A stretch of DNA of 64,000 nucleotides, taken from DATHBD01 sp035296325. Its GTDB lineage: Bacteria > Actinomycetota > Actinomycetes > Mycobacteriales > Micromonosporaceae. Positions 1 through 8,973 of the stretch are shown here, piece by piece; the stretch's first letter is position 1, and each line of letters starts with the position of its first letter. The translations under genes were made by a program, and so were the position numbers. Where the stretch lies: the NCBI GenBank assembly GCA_035296325.1, contig DATHBD010000060.1, positions 62,001-126,000 on the forward strand, in the 5' to 3' direction. The notes beneath the pieces are model-generated. The model ran no database searches. It was not told where the DNA came from and was given only the letters and a program-made list of their open reading frames with translations.

Positions 1-369
1 ACCGAGCGCCTGGTGCGGGCGTACGACGTCCGTACCCCGGGCATCGACGTCGCCGCCGGCGCGCTCTCCGGTGGCAACCAGCAGAAGCTCATCGTCGGCC
101 GGGAGATGAGCCACCAGCCGAAGGTGCTCGTCGCCGCGCACCCCACCCGGGGGGTCGACGTCGGCGCGCAGGCCGCGATCTGGGACGAGATTCGCCGGGC
201 CCGCCACGAAGGCATGGGCGTGCTGCTGATCTCCGCGGACCTGGACGAGCTGATCGGGCTCTCCGACTCGCTGCACGTGATCAGCCGCGGCCGGCTCGTC
301 CACGGGGCCGACCCGGCGACCATCACGCCCGAGGAACTCGGCTCCGCGATGACCGGTGCCGGGCCATGA
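1..369 (+). CDS. Nucleoside ABC importer ATP-binding protein, C-terminal part (5' truncated by window)
   Basis: The last 122 residues of a sugar/nucleoside-type (RbsA/YufO-like, two-cassette) ABC ATPase are visible; the reading frame is open from base 1, so the gene starts outside the window. The fragment holds the second cassette's signature LSGGNQQK, a degenerate Walker B (LVAAHPTRGVDVGA, where a canonical cassette has LLLDEPT) and the switch region LLISADLDEL. A degenerate second cassette is normal in this family. It energises import with the two permeases that follow; a BMP-family substrate-binding lipoprotein probably lies upstream. The stop overlaps the next start by 4 bp (ATGA), so translation is coupled. 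Confidence 0.9.
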   Translation, partial: TERLVRAYDVRTPGIDVAAGALSGGNQQKLIVGREMSHQPKVLVAAHPTRGVDVGAQAAIWDEIRRARHEGMGVLLISADLDELIGLSDSLHVISRGRLVHGADPATITPEELGSAMTGAGP

Positions 370-1550
370 GGCGGAGCGACGCGTCGCGGCTGGTACGGAG
401 GATCGCCGCGCCGACGGTGGCGCTGCAGGTGGCGGCGCCGATCGTCGCGCTGCTGCTGGCCGCGGGCATCTCGTCGATCGCCCTGATGATCAGTGGGAAG
501 GACCCGCTCCCGGCGTACCGGCAGATGTTCGCCTACGGCATCCTGCCGGAGTCCCAGGTGGAGATCCTCAACAAGGCGACGTACTACTACATCGCCGCCA
601 TCGCGGTGGCGATCGGGTTCCGGATGGGCCTGTTCAACATCGGGGTCGACGGCCAGTACCGGCTCGGGGCGTTCTTCGCCGCCTCGCTGGGGGCGGCGTC
701 CATCCTGCAAGGGCTGCCGGGGGTCCTGCGCACCCTGATCATCGTGCTGGTCGCGATGGCGGTCGCGGCGTTCTGGGCCAGCATCGCCGGCCTGCTCAAG
801 GTCACCCGCGGGGTCAGCGAGGTGATCTCCACCATCATGCTCAACGCGCTCGGCGGTGGCATCGTGGCGTGGCTCAACACCACGGAGAACTGGGGCGTGC
901 AGCCACCGGGCAGTAACGGCGTCTCCACGCCGATCCTGGCGGAGGACGCGTGGGTGCCGGCGCTGCCCCTGGTCCCCGGCACGAACCAGGGCGTCTTCGG
1001 CTTCCTCGTGATCGCCGCGCTGCTCGGCGTGGCGTACTGGTTCGTGCTGGGCCGGACCCGGTTCGGGTTCGACCTGCGGGCCACCGGCTGGAACCCGTCC
1101 GCCGCGGTGGCCAGCGGGGTCGACGCCAAGCGCATGGTGATGATCACTATGGCGCTGTCCGGCGCCGTGGCCGGGCTGGTGGGCATGCCGCAGCTGCTCG
1201 GTGAGACACACGCGTACACCCAGGACTTCGGCGGCATCGGATTCACCGGGATCGCGATCGCGCTGCTCGGCCGCAATCACCCGATCGGCATCGCATTCGG
1301 AGCGCTGCTGTGGGGGTTCCTCGAGCGTTCCGCGTTGATCCTCGACCTCGAGGACATTCCACGTGAGATCGTGACGATCATGCAGGCGGTCACCGTACTC
1401 GCCGTCGTCGTGGCGTACGAGATCGCCGGCCGGCTCAGCCGCCGGGCCCAGCAGCGCCAGGTCGGCGCGGTCGCGGCCGCACCGGTGCCGTCGGCCGCCG
1501 CTCCCGGCGCCGGTGGTCACCCCACAACCACTGGCGGAGGTGCGCCGTGA
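366..1550 (+). CDS. Nucleoside ABC transporter permease (YufP-like)
   Basis: A 394-residue integral membrane protein of the branched-chain/ribose permease family (BPD_transp_2). About ten hydrophobic segments are visible, with the family hallmark NIGVDGQYRLGAFFA near residue 95 and a second conserved region with GETHAYTQDFGG(I)GFTGIAIALLG near residue 280. The C-terminus is a short Ala/Pro/Gly-rich cytoplasmic tail. It pairs with the next permease to form the translocation pore for nucleosides; the downstream cytidine deaminase and thymidine phosphorylase support nucleosides as substrate. It overlaps both neighbours by 4 bp. Substrate is inferred from context, not from binding residues. Confidence 0.92.
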   Translation: MRRSDASRLVRRIAAPTVALQVAAPIVALLLAAGISSIALMISGKDPLPAYRQMFAYGILPESQVEILNKATYYYIAAIAVAIGFRMGLFNIGVDGQYRLGAFFAASLGAASILQGLPGVLRTLIIVLVAMAVAAFWASIAGLLKVTRGVSEVISTIMLNALGGGIVAWLNTTENWGVQPPGSNGVSTPILAEDAWVPALPLVPGTNQGVFGFLVIAALLGVAYWFVLGRTRFGFDLRATGWNPSAAVASGVDAKRMVMITMALSGAVAGLVGMPQLLGETHAYTQDFGGIGFTGIAIALLGRNHPIGIAFGALLWGFLERSALILDLEDIPREIVTIMQAVTVLAVVVAYEIAGRLSRRAQQRQVGAVAAAPVPSAAAPGAGGHPTTTGGGAP

Positions 1551-2815
1551 CGGCTGACGCGCTGCTCGGGCCGACGCCGGCGGCCCCGACCGAGGAGCGG
1601 CCGCCGCGCCGCCGGCGGATCCGGCTCAGCTACGTGCTGCTCGCGGCGTCCGGTGCGCTGTTCGTGCTGGCCGCCGTGCGGGCCCTGACCGGGGCGGACG
1701 ACCTGACCTCCGACGGGGCCATCCGCGCCGGGCTGCAGGCGGCCGTGCCGCTGGGCCTGGCCGGCCTGGGCGGCCTGTGGTCGGAGCGCGCCGGTGTGGT
1801 GAACATCGGCCTGGAGGGCCAACTGATCCTGGGTACCTGGTTCGGGGCGTGGGGCGCGCTGGAGTGGGGGCCGTGGGCCGGAGTGCTGACCGCCATCGCC
1901 GGTGGGGCCCTGGGCGGCCTGCTGCACGCGGTCGCCACGGTCACCTTCCGGGTGGACCACATCATCTCCGGCGTCGCGATCACGATCCTGGCCGGTGGGG
2001 CCGCGCGGTACCTGTCCAGCCTCACCTTCGCCGGCATGCCCGGCGGCGGCGTCACCCAGTCCCCGTCCGTTGGTGAGCTGCCCCGACTCTCCGTGCCCGG
2101 GGTGGGCGCGCTCGACAGCATCGAGGCCCGGCAGTGGTTCGCGGTGAGTGACATCGCCGGGCTCCTGAGGGGCGTGCTGACCGGGACCTCGGTGCTCACC
2201 ATCCTCGCCATCGCCCTGGTGCCGGCGACCTTCTTCGTCCTGTGGCGCACCGGCTTCGGGCTGCGGCTGCGCTCGGTCGGCGAGAACCCGCGGGCCGCCG
2301 AGTCGCTCGGGGTGAACGTGTACCTCTACAAGTACTACGGCGTGGTGATGTCGGGGGCGCTGGCCGGACTGGGCGGCGGCTTCCTGTCGATGGTGGCGTC
2401 CAGCATCTACCGCGAGGGCCAGACCGGCGGTCGGGGTTTCATCGGCCTCGCCGCGATGATCTTCGGGAACTGGCGGCCCGGCGGGTTGGCCGCCGGCGCG
2501 ATGCTGTTCGGGTACATCGACGCGCTGCAGTTGCGGCGGGGCAGCGAATCCGTGCACGCGCTGCTGCTGCTGGTGGCGGTGCTGCTGGTCGCCGCGGCGG
2601 TGTGGCAGTGGCGGCGGCGCGGGTACGTGATGGCGGGCGTCGCGCTCGCGATGGCCGCCCTGTCGGTGCTGTGGTACTTCGGCACGGACGCGATCCCGGT
2701 GCCGCTGGTGCAGGCCGCCCCGCACGTCACCACGCTGGTGGTGCTCGCGCTCGCCTCGCAGCGATTGCGCCCTCCCGCGGCCGATGGCCTGCCCTACCGT
2801 AAGGGTGCCGGATGA
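1547..2815 (+). CDS. Nucleoside ABC transporter permease (YufQ-like)
   Basis: A 422-residue second permease of the same BPD_transp_2 family, starting at a GTG that overlaps the previous stop (GTGA). The conserved VVNIGLEGQLILG motif lies near residue 85, and the second half carries GRGFIGLAAMIFGNWRPGG. The N-terminal cytoplasmic stretch is Arg/Pro-rich before the first membrane span. The last third has extra hydrophobic segments (roughly residues 335-405). With the preceding permease it forms the membrane heterodimer of the importer. It ends in a 4-bp overlap with cdd. Confidence 0.92.
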   Translation: MTADALLGPTPAAPTEERPPRRRRIRLSYVLLAASGALFVLAAVRALTGADDLTSDGAIRAGLQAAVPLGLAGLGGLWSERAGVVNIGLEGQLILGTWFGAWGALEWGPWAGVLTAIAGGALGGLLHAVATVTFRVDHIISGVAITILAGGAARYLSSLTFAGMPGGGVTQSPSVGELPRLSVPGVGALDSIEARQWFAVSDIAGLLRGVLTGTSVLTILAIALVPATFFVLWRTGFGLRLRSVGENPRAAESLGVNVYLYKYYGVVMSGALAGLGGGFLSMVASSIYREGQTGGRGFIGLAAMIFGNWRPGGLAAGAMLFGYIDALQLRRGSESVHALLLLVAVLLVAAAVWQWRRRGYVMAGVALAMAALSVLWYFGTDAIPVPLVQAAPHVTTLVVLALASQRLRPPAADGLPYRKGAG

Positions 2816-3606
2816 GCGCCCCGACGAACGGTGCCGACCCGTACGGCGCCGACCCGTACGGCGCCGACCCGTACGGCGCCGGAGACGGCATCGACTGGGC
2901 GACGCTGCGGTCGGCGGCGGTCGGGGCGATGCACCGGGCGTACGCGCCGTACTCCAACTTCCCGGTCGGCGTCGCCGGGCTGGTCGACGACGGCCGGGTG
3001 CTGACCGCCTGCAACGTGGAGAACGCCTCGTACGGCCTGGGCCTGTGCGCCGAGTGCGGCCTGGTGTCCGCCCTGCACGCCACCGGCGGCGGCCGGCTGG
3101 TCGCCATCGCCTGCGTGGACGCACGCGGCAATGCGCTGATGCCCTGCGGGCGCTGCCGCCAACTGCTCTGGGAGCACGGCGGGCCGCAGTGCCTGATCGC
3201 CACCGCCGGCGATCCGCTGCCGATGGCGCACCTCCTGCCGCTCGCGTTCGACGACACCGACCTCGACGCGGTCGCCCCCACCGCGCGGGCCGGACCGGGT
3301 CCGGCGGTGCCGGGCCGGCTGGCCGAGTACGGCGGGCGCGGCACCGTGTTCGTCCACCCCGACATCGTCGGCGGCGACCAGGTGTGGACGGCGTACTGGG
3401 AACGCTCGTCCGGCCCGGGCGCGGACCCGCACGAGCCGGCCGGGATCCTCGAGGAGGGCCCGACCTGGCCCGACCAGGCCTCCGCCGTGGCCTGGGGTCG
3501 CGCGCGCACCCCCCGGGTCGTGGTGGTCAACGGCAGCGGCGACATGGCCTGGGCCGGCACGGCGCAGCGCCCGGCCAGCATCGACGTCGACTGGGCCGGC
3601 CCATGA
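2812..3606 (+). CDS. cdd: Cytidine deaminase with N-terminal repeat and unusual C-terminal extension
   Basis: Hydrolytically deaminates (deoxy)cytidine to (deoxy)uridine, feeding the thymidine/uridine phosphorylase encoded next. Zinc ligands and catalytic Glu are visible: the CAE motif (Cys79, Glu81) and PCGRC (Cys112, Cys115), with the substrate loop NVENASYG just before. At 264 residues it is about twice the usual tetrameric-type length of roughly 130. The N-terminus has three copies of GADPY encoded by a perfect 15-bp tandem repeat. Residues from about 150 to 264 form an extension (WTAYWERSSGP..., AWGRARTPRVVVV) that I cannot assign. Coupled by ATGA to the permease and to deoA. Confidence 0.93.
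   Translation: MSAPTNGADPYGADPYGADPYGAGDGIDWATLRSAAVGAMHRAYAPYSNFPVGVAGLVDDGRVLTACNVENASYGLGLCAECGLVSALHATGGGRLVAIACVDARGNALMPCGRCRQLLWEHGGPQCLIATAGDPLPMAHLLPLAFDDTDLDAVAPTARAGPGPAVPGRLAEYGGRGTVFVHPDIVGGDQVWTAYWERSSGPGADPHEPAGILEEGPTWPDQASAVAWGRARTPRVVVVNGSGDMAWAGTAQRPASIDVDWAGP
2836..2880 (+). repeat. Perfect 15-bp tandem repeat, three copies, inside cdd
   Basis: Three consecutive identical copies of gacccgtacggcgcc (2836-2850, 2851-2865, 2866-2880) encode DPYGA three times in the N-terminus of cytidine deaminase, ahead of the conserved domain. The unit is a multiple of three, so copy-number change would keep the frame. Confidence 0.95.
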
Positions 3607-4889
3607 GCGCGCGTCAGTTCACCGCGGTGGACGTCATCCGCGCCAAGCGGGACGGCGGCGAACTGTCCGTGGCGCAGATCGACTGGGTGCTGGACGCCTA
3701 CACCCGGGGCGTCGTCGCGGACGAGCAGATGTCGGCGTTGGCCATGGCGATCCTGCTGCGCGGCATGACCGCGACGGAGATCGCCGCATGGACCGCCGCG
3801 ATGATCGCATCGGGGGAGCGCCTTGACCTGAGCTCGTTGGCCCGGCCGACCGTGGACAAGCACTCCACCGGCGGTGTCGGTGACAAGATCACCCTGCCGC
3901 TGACCCCGCTGGTCGCCGCGTGCGGCGCGGCCGTGCCGCAGCTGTCCGGGCGGGGCCTTGGTCACACCGGCGGCACCCTCGACAAGCTGGAGTCCATCCC
4001 CGGCTTCCGGGTCGGACTGTCCAACGCGGAGTTCCTGGCCCAGCTCGGCGACGTGGGCGCCGTCATCTGCGCGGCCGGTGCGGGGCTCGCCCCGGCCGAC
4101 CGCAAGCTCTACGCCCTGCGCGATGTCACCGGCACCGTCGAGGCGATTCCGTTGATCGCGTCCTCGATCATGAGTAAGAAGATCGCCGAGGGTACGGCCG
4201 CGCTGGTGCTCGACGTCAAGGTGGGTTCGGGCGCCTTCATGCGCGAACTCGCCGATGCCCGGGAGCTGGCCCGCACCATGGTCGACCTGGGAGCGGCGCA
4301 CGGCGTGTCCACCCGTGCGTTGATCACCGACATGTCGACCCCGCTCGGCCTGGCGGTCGGGAACGCCGTCGAGGTGGCCGAGTCGGTGGAGGTGCTTGCC
4401 GGGGGCGGCCCGGCCGACGTGGTGGAGCTGACCGTCGCGCTGGCCCGGGAGATGCTGGACGCGGCCGGCCTGGCCGAGGTCGACCCCGCCGACGCGCTGG
4501 CCGACGGTCGGGCCATGGACAGCTGGCGGGCGCTGGTGCGGGCCCAGGGTGGGGACTCGGACGCGGCGCTGCCGGTCGCGCCGGAACGGGAGACGGTACG
4601 GGCGCAGCGCGGCGGGTACGTGGAGGCCGTGGACGCGTACGCCATCGGGGTGGCCGCCTGGCGGCTGGGTGCCGGGCGGAGCCGGAAAGAGGACCCGGTC
4701 AGCAGCTCGGCCGGGGTTGTGCTGCACCGCCGCCCGGGTGACCGGGTCAGCGCCGGCGATGTGCTCTTCGAACTGCGTACCGAGGATGCGGCCAGAATCC
4801 CGGCCGCCCTCGGCCCGGCCAGCGGTGCGGTCACCATCGCCGACGCCGCGCCGGCCCGGCCACCATTGATCCGTGAACGGCTCACGTGA
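3603..4889 (+). CDS. deoA: Thymidine (pyrimidine-nucleoside) phosphorylase
   Basis: Cleaves thymidine, deoxyuridine or uridine with phosphate to base plus (deoxy)ribose-1-phosphate. The 428-residue length is typical. Family signatures are plain: phosphate-binding DKHSTGGVGDK near residue 80, the signature SGRGLGHTGGTLDKLESIPG near residues 115-134, and SSIMSKK further on. The ATG overlaps the cdd stop (ATGA), placing it in one translationally coupled unit with importer and deaminase. The product sugar phosphate would be handled by the mutase at 27181-28854 and by DeoC at 21132-22082. The end overlaps the next GTG start by 4 bp. Confidence 0.95.
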   Translation: MSARQFTAVDVIRAKRDGGELSVAQIDWVLDAYTRGVVADEQMSALAMAILLRGMTATEIAAWTAAMIASGERLDLSSLARPTVDKHSTGGVGDKITLPLTPLVAACGAAVPQLSGRGLGHTGGTLDKLESIPGFRVGLSNAEFLAQLGDVGAVICAAGAGLAPADRKLYALRDVTGTVEAIPLIASSIMSKKIAEGTAALVLDVKVGSGAFMRELADARELARTMVDLGAAHGVSTRALITDMSTPLGLAVGNAVEVAESVEVLAGGGPADVVELTVALAREMLDAAGLAEVDPADALADGRAMDSWRALVRAQGGDSDAALPVAPERETVRAQRGGYVEAVDAYAIGVAAWRLGAGRSRKEDPVSSSAGVVLHRRPGDRVSAGDVLFELRTEDAARIPAALGPASGAVTIADAAPARPPLIRERLT

Positions 4890-5563
4890 TCGTTCCAGCA
4901 CCGAACCCCGCCCAGGTCCGCGACGCCTGCCTCGCCGAGCTGGCCCATCTCGGGCTGCCGGTGCCGCCGGGGAACCTGCCGCTGCTCTGGGATCCGGCGG
5001 ATGGCGTGTCGCTGCGGCCGTCGGTTGAGATCGAGGCCCGGATGGCCATCCTCAACGTGGTGCTCGCCCGGGCGTACGGAATGCCGTCGGATCTCGCCGT
5101 GTCGTGGCTGCGCGACGCGCACCTGATGGAGCGCCTCACCGGCGCGGAGTGGGACTTCGTCGTGTCCGGCGTGGGCGACCCGGAGGTGTTCGCGCTGCAT
5201 TTCGACGCCCTGTTCGCGCTGGCCTGGCTGGTCGGCATCGCGATGGACCTGGATCCGACGCGGCCCGCGGCGGAGGGCCTGGTGGGCCGCCTGCCGCACC
5301 TGCCGGAGAACGAGCCGTTCGCCGACTGGCGGCGCCGCACGCTCGCCGCACCGCGGGAACCGAGTGCCGCCGCCGTCCAGTTGGACCTCCACTACTGCCT
5401 CGACTGGGCGTTCCTGGAGGCGGAGTACCGGCAGTCGCCCCTGCCCGGGCCGATCGACTCCAACGCCATCGGTCAACGACGGTGGGCGTTGGAGTGGGCC
5501 GTGCTGCGGCACGGTCAGCGCCACGGGCCGCCCCGGGCCTGGAACGAAATCGACCTGAGCTGA
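4886..5563 (+). CDS. DUF4272 domain-containing protein
   Basis: A 225-residue soluble protein starting at GTG, overlapping the deoA stop (GTGA). The pattern (EIEARMAILNVVLARAYG, WLRDAHLMERLTGAEWDFV, then a Trp-rich helical C-terminal part with LHYCLDWAFLEAEYR) matches the DUF4272 family as I know it, whose function is unknown. Because it is the last gene of the coupled nucleoside operon it may be co-expressed with salvage enzymes, but nothing in the sequence suggests catalysis. Ten bases separate its stop from the convergent MMPL gene. Confidence 0.75.
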   Translation: MIVPAPNPAQVRDACLAELAHLGLPVPPGNLPLLWDPADGVSLRPSVEIEARMAILNVVLARAYGMPSDLAVSWLRDAHLMERLTGAEWDFVVSGVGDPEVFALHFDALFALAWLVGIAMDLDPTRPAAEGLVGRLPHLPENEPFADWRRRTLAAPREPSAAAVQLDLHYCLDWAFLEAEYRQSPLPGPIDSNAIGQRRWALEWAVLRHGQRHGPPRAWNEIDLS

Positions 5564-5573
5564 TCGCTCCTCG

Positions 5574-7781
5574 TCAGCGCGCCGCGGCCGGCGCGGGCTC
5601 CTCCTGGGCCGGCAGCGGCTCGGTGTCGGGCAGGCGGTGCTCGGCCAGCCCGATCCGGGCGTGCAGGCGACGCAGCGGTGCCGGCGCCCACCAGTTCCAG
5701 CGGCCCAGCAATGTCATCGTCGCCGGCACCAACAGACAGCGCACGATCGTGGCGTCGATCAGCACGGCCACGGTCAGGCCGAGGCCGACCTGCTCGATCG
5801 TGCCGATCCGACCGGCGGCGAAGCACCCGAACACGATCACCATCAGCAACGCCGCCGAGGTGATGATGCGCCCGGTGTGCTGGAGCCCTCGCCGTACCGC
5901 GGTGTCGGTGTCCTCGCCGCGCTCGACGTACTCCTTGATCCGCCCCAGCAGGAAGACCTCGTAGTCCATCGAGAGACCGAACGCGAACGCGAAGACGATC
6001 ACCATGACGAACGGCGAGAGCCCGCCGATGGTGAGCGTCTGCAGCAGGTTCTCGCCGTACCCGTACTGGAAGACCGCCACCAGCACGCCGAAGGAGGCTC
6101 CCAGCGACACCACGTTGGCCAGGATCGCCTTGATCGGCACGACGACCGAGCCGGTCATCGCGAACAGCAGGAGAAACATCGAGATCATCGTGACCGTGAT
6201 CGCGAGCGGCAGATCATCCAGGATGAGGTCCACCAGGTCGACCAGGACGGCGGCGTCGCCGGTGACCCAGGAGCGCTCAGCCTGCGGCCGGTCCGCCCGC
6301 AGGCGGTGCACCAGGGCCTGGGCCGCATCATCCTGACCTTCGCCGCGCAGGGTGATCCGGACGGAGGAGACGCCGGCGGTGCGGGAGGTCGCCGGCTGGA
6401 CGCTGGCCACCGCCGGGTCGGTGCGCCACCGGCCGGCCCAGGTGTCCAGCGAAGCGGTGTCGGTGCGCGCCACGACAGTCAGGTCGGGGGTGTACGCCTG
6501 GCCGAAGTTGGCGGCCAGGTCGTCGGCCACCTGCACCGACTCGATGCTGCGTGGGACACCCTCCAGCCGGGGCAGCTTGACCGTGGCGGACAGCAGGGGG
6601 AGGCCGGCCGCGAGCAGCATGGCGGTCGTGGCGAGCGCGACCAGCAGCGGGCGGCGCTGCACCAGTCGGGAGAGCCTCGCGAAAAAGCCGACCTCAGCTT
6701 CGTCGCCAGCGGCGCCGGCGGCCCGCGCGCGCTTCGACGGGCGGATCCGGCGCCGGCCGATGCCGATCATCGCCGCGGTGAAGGTCAACGCCGCGATCAT
6801 GGCGACCAGCGCGATGGCGACACCACCGGAGCCAAGCGCGGACAGCCCGGCGACGTCGAACGCCAACAACCCGGCGATGGCGGCCCCGACGGTGAGGGCG
6901 CTGAACGCGATGGTACGGCCGGCGGTCGCCCACGCCCGCGCGACGGCCGTCTCCGGATCGAAGCCGGCGCGCAGTTCCTCCCGGTAGCGCCCGACCAGCA
7001 GCAGCCCATAGTCGACGGAGAGGCCCAGCCCGAGCAGCGTGGCGACGGTCACCGTGTTCTGGTCGATGTCGGTGAAGTAGGAGAAGCCGAGCAGCACGAT
7101 CAGAGCGGCGGCGGCGGAGACGATCGCCGCCAGCACCGGCAGGGAGGCCGCGACCAGCCCGCCGAAGAGGATGACCAGCAGCACCAGGGTCGCCGGCAAG
7201 GAAATGATCTCCGCACGGGTGAGGTCTTCCTGTACCGCTGCGTTCACCTCGTTGTTGATCACCATGTCGCCGCCGACCCGGACCCTGGCCTGGGCCTCCC
7301 CGGCCGCACGCAAGTCGCCGGTGAGTCGGTGCAGGCGGTCGGTGACCTGGTCGACCGCGGTGTCGTGGGCGTCGCCTTCGAGACGGTCCAGCGTCACCAC
7401 GAGCAGAACCGCACGTTGGTCGGTGCCGACGTAGCGGGCCGGTTGGTACTCCGCGGGCAGCGGTGGGTCCAGGTACGGATGGGCAATGCTCTGCGTGCCC
7501 GGGATGCCGTCCAGGTCGTCGGCGGCGCGGCGGATGGTGTCCCGCGCGGGAGTCCCCTTCGGGTCCAGCCGGTCCACCAGACCGACCACCTGGCCACCCC
7601 GGTCGCTGCCCTCGTTGAGGACGTCCCATGCCGCCACCGACTCGAGGTGGTTGGGGATGTTGTCGCTGGCCAGTCTGCTGAAAACCGGCCCCGCTGACGC
7701 CACTCCGGCAAGGGTGGCCACCAGCCAGAGGGCCAGCACCACCCAGCGGCGGCGGAAGCACCACCGCCCGAGCCGCGCCAT
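5574..7781 (-). CDS. MMPL/RND-family transporter
   Basis: A 735-residue polytopic membrane protein of the MMPL family (lipid or small-molecule export by proton motive force). It has the duplicated RND plan: a first span near residues 15-35, an extracellular domain, a block of about five spans with LGLGLSVDYGLLLVGRYREE, a second extracellular domain, and a second block with FAFGLSMDYEVFLLGRIKE. The Asp-Tyr pairs in both blocks are the expected proton-relay positions. The start MARLGRWC is preferred because GAAGGTG lies just upstream and most relatives begin this way; an in-frame ATG 30 bp upstream (7811) is possible. The C-terminal tail is Pro/Ala-rich. Substrate unknown. Confidence 0.9.
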   Translation of the reverse strand: MARLGRWCFRRRWVVLALWLVATLAGVASAGPVFSRLASDNIPNHLESVAAWDVLNEGSDRGGQVVGLVDRLDPKGTPARDTIRRAADDLDGIPGTQSIAHPYLDPPLPAEYQPARYVGTDQRAVLLVVTLDRLEGDAHDTAVDQVTDRLHRLTGDLRAAGEAQARVRVGGDMVINNEVNAAVQEDLTRAEIISLPATLVLLVILFGGLVAASLPVLAAIVSAAAALIVLLGFSYFTDIDQNTVTVATLLGLGLSVDYGLLLVGRYREELRAGFDPETAVARAWATAGRTIAFSALTVGAAIAGLLAFDVAGLSALGSGGVAIALVAMIAALTFTAAMIGIGRRRIRPSKRARAAGAAGDEAEVGFFARLSRLVQRRPLLVALATTAMLLAAGLPLLSATVKLPRLEGVPRSIESVQVADDLAANFGQAYTPDLTVVARTDTASLDTWAGRWRTDPAVASVQPATSRTAGVSSVRITLRGEGQDDAAQALVHRLRADRPQAERSWVTGDAAVLVDLVDLILDDLPLAITVTMISMFLLLFAMTGSVVVPIKAILANVVSLGASFGVLVAVFQYGYGENLLQTLTIGGLSPFVMVIVFAFAFGLSMDYEVFLLGRIKEYVERGEDTDTAVRRGLQHTGRIITSAALLMVIVFGCFAAGRIGTIEQVGLGLTVAVLIDATIVRCLLVPATMTLLGRWNWWAPAPLRRLHARIGLAEHRLPDTEPLPAQEEPAPAAAR

Positions 7782-7878
7782 CACACCTTCGCCCCGTCGG
7801 TCCCCCGCCATCGCGCTACCACCCCGTCTTCGCGTCAGCGTTTCATCTCTGCGTCGCCCGCGCCCATCTCAACATGAC

Positions 7879-7884
7879 TAGGGT
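7879..7884 (+). promoter_or_regulatory. Candidate -10 box (TAGGGT) for leaderless add transcript
   Basis: TAGGGT fits the actinobacterial TANNNT -10 pattern and lies 6 nt before the add ATG, with no Shine-Dalgarno sequence between. Transcription would begin at or next to the A of the start codon. No convincing -35 box is seen. Confidence 0.45.
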
Positions 7885-7890
7885 TTCTCC

Positions 7891-8973
7891 ATGGCCCCAC
7901 CCCCGCCCACGTACGAAGCCCTCCGCCGGGCCCCGAAGGTACTCCTCCACGACCACCTAGACGGCGGCCTGCGCCCGGCCACCATCGTGGAGCTCGCCGC
8001 CGATGTCGGCCACGAGCTTCCGGCGTCCGGCGTCGAGGCACTGGCACAGTGGTTCGTGGACGCGGCGAGTTCCGGGTCACTTGAGCGGTATCTGGAGACC
8101 TTCGTGCACACCGTCGGCGTGATGCAGACGGCGGCGGCGCTGCACCGGGTCGCCATGGAGTGCGCGCTGGACCTGGCCACGGACGGGGTCGTCTACGCCG
8201 AGGTGCGGTTCGCGCCGGAGCAGCACCTCGAGGGCGGGCTGAGCCTCGACGAGGTTGTGGAGGCGGTGCTGGCCGGGTTCGCCGACGGCGTCGCCGCCGC
8301 CCGGGTCGCGGGGCACCCGATCCGGGTCGGGACGCTGCTGACCGCGATGCGGCATGCCGCCCGGTCCATGGAGATCGCTGAGTTGGCGGTGCGGTACCGC
8401 GACCAGGGCGTCGTCGGCTTCGACATCGCCGGCGCGGAGGCGGGATATCCGCCCACCCGGCACCTGGACGCGTTCGAGTACCTCCAGCGGGAGAACTTCC
8501 ACTTCACCATCCACGCCGGGGAGGCCTTCGGGCTGCCGTCGATCTGGCAGGCCATCCAATGGTGCGGCGCCGACCGGCTCGGTCACGGCGTCCGGATCAT
8601 CGACGACATCGACCCGGCCACCGGCCAGCTGGGCCGGCTCGCCGCGTACGTCCGGGACAAGCGGATTCCGCTTGAGCTGTGCCCATCGTCCAACGTGCAG
8701 ACGGGTGCGGTGGACTCGATCGGCTCCCACCCCATCGGCCTGCTGCGCGACCTGGCGTTCCGGGCGACGGTGAACACCGACAACCGCCTGATGAGCGGGA
8801 CCTCGATGACCCGGGAGATGTTCCTGTTGACCGAGGCGTTCGGATATGGTTGGGGAGAAATCCAATGGTTGACGCTGAATGCGATGAAGAGCGCTTTTGT
8901 ACCTTTTGACGAACGCCTTTCGCTCATCAATCAGGTGATTAAGCCTGGCTACGCCGAGCACCTCAACCGCTAG
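7891..8973 (+). CDS. add: Adenosine deaminase
   Basis: Converts (deoxy)adenosine to (deoxy)inosine; 360 residues, usual size. Zinc ligands and catalytic residues are visible in order: HDHLDG near residue 20 (HxH pair), the HAGE motif near residue 209 with catalytic Glu, LGHGVRI near residue 230, and the C-terminal metal region with CPSSN and NTDN (usually NTDDP), followed by SGTSMTREM. The Asn in place of the second Asp is seen in part of the actinobacterial family. It stands alone on the plus strand, divergent from the MMPL gene, but fits the nucleoside salvage theme of the operon at 1-5563. Confidence 0.94.
   Translation: MAPPPPTYEALRRAPKVLLHDHLDGGLRPATIVELAADVGHELPASGVEALAQWFVDAASSGSLERYLETFVHTVGVMQTAAALHRVAMECALDLATDGVVYAEVRFAPEQHLEGGLSLDEVVEAVLAGFADGVAAARVAGHPIRVGTLLTAMRHAARSMEIAELAVRYRDQGVVGFDIAGAEAGYPPTRHLDAFEYLQRENFHFTIHAGEAFGLPSIWQAIQWCGADRLGHGVRIIDDIDPATGQLGRLAAYVRDKRIPLELCPSSNVQTGAVDSIGSHPIGLLRDLAFRATVNTDNRLMSGTSMTREMFLLTEAFGYGWGEIQWLTLNAMKSAFVPFDERLSLINQVIKPGYAEHLNR

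Noticed and set aside
1517..3124. Long open frames antisense to the transporter, cdd and deoA genes
   Set aside because: They are Arg/Gly/Pro-rich with no family features and arise from high-GC codon bias opposite real genes; the sense frames have clear motifs and 4-bp couplings.
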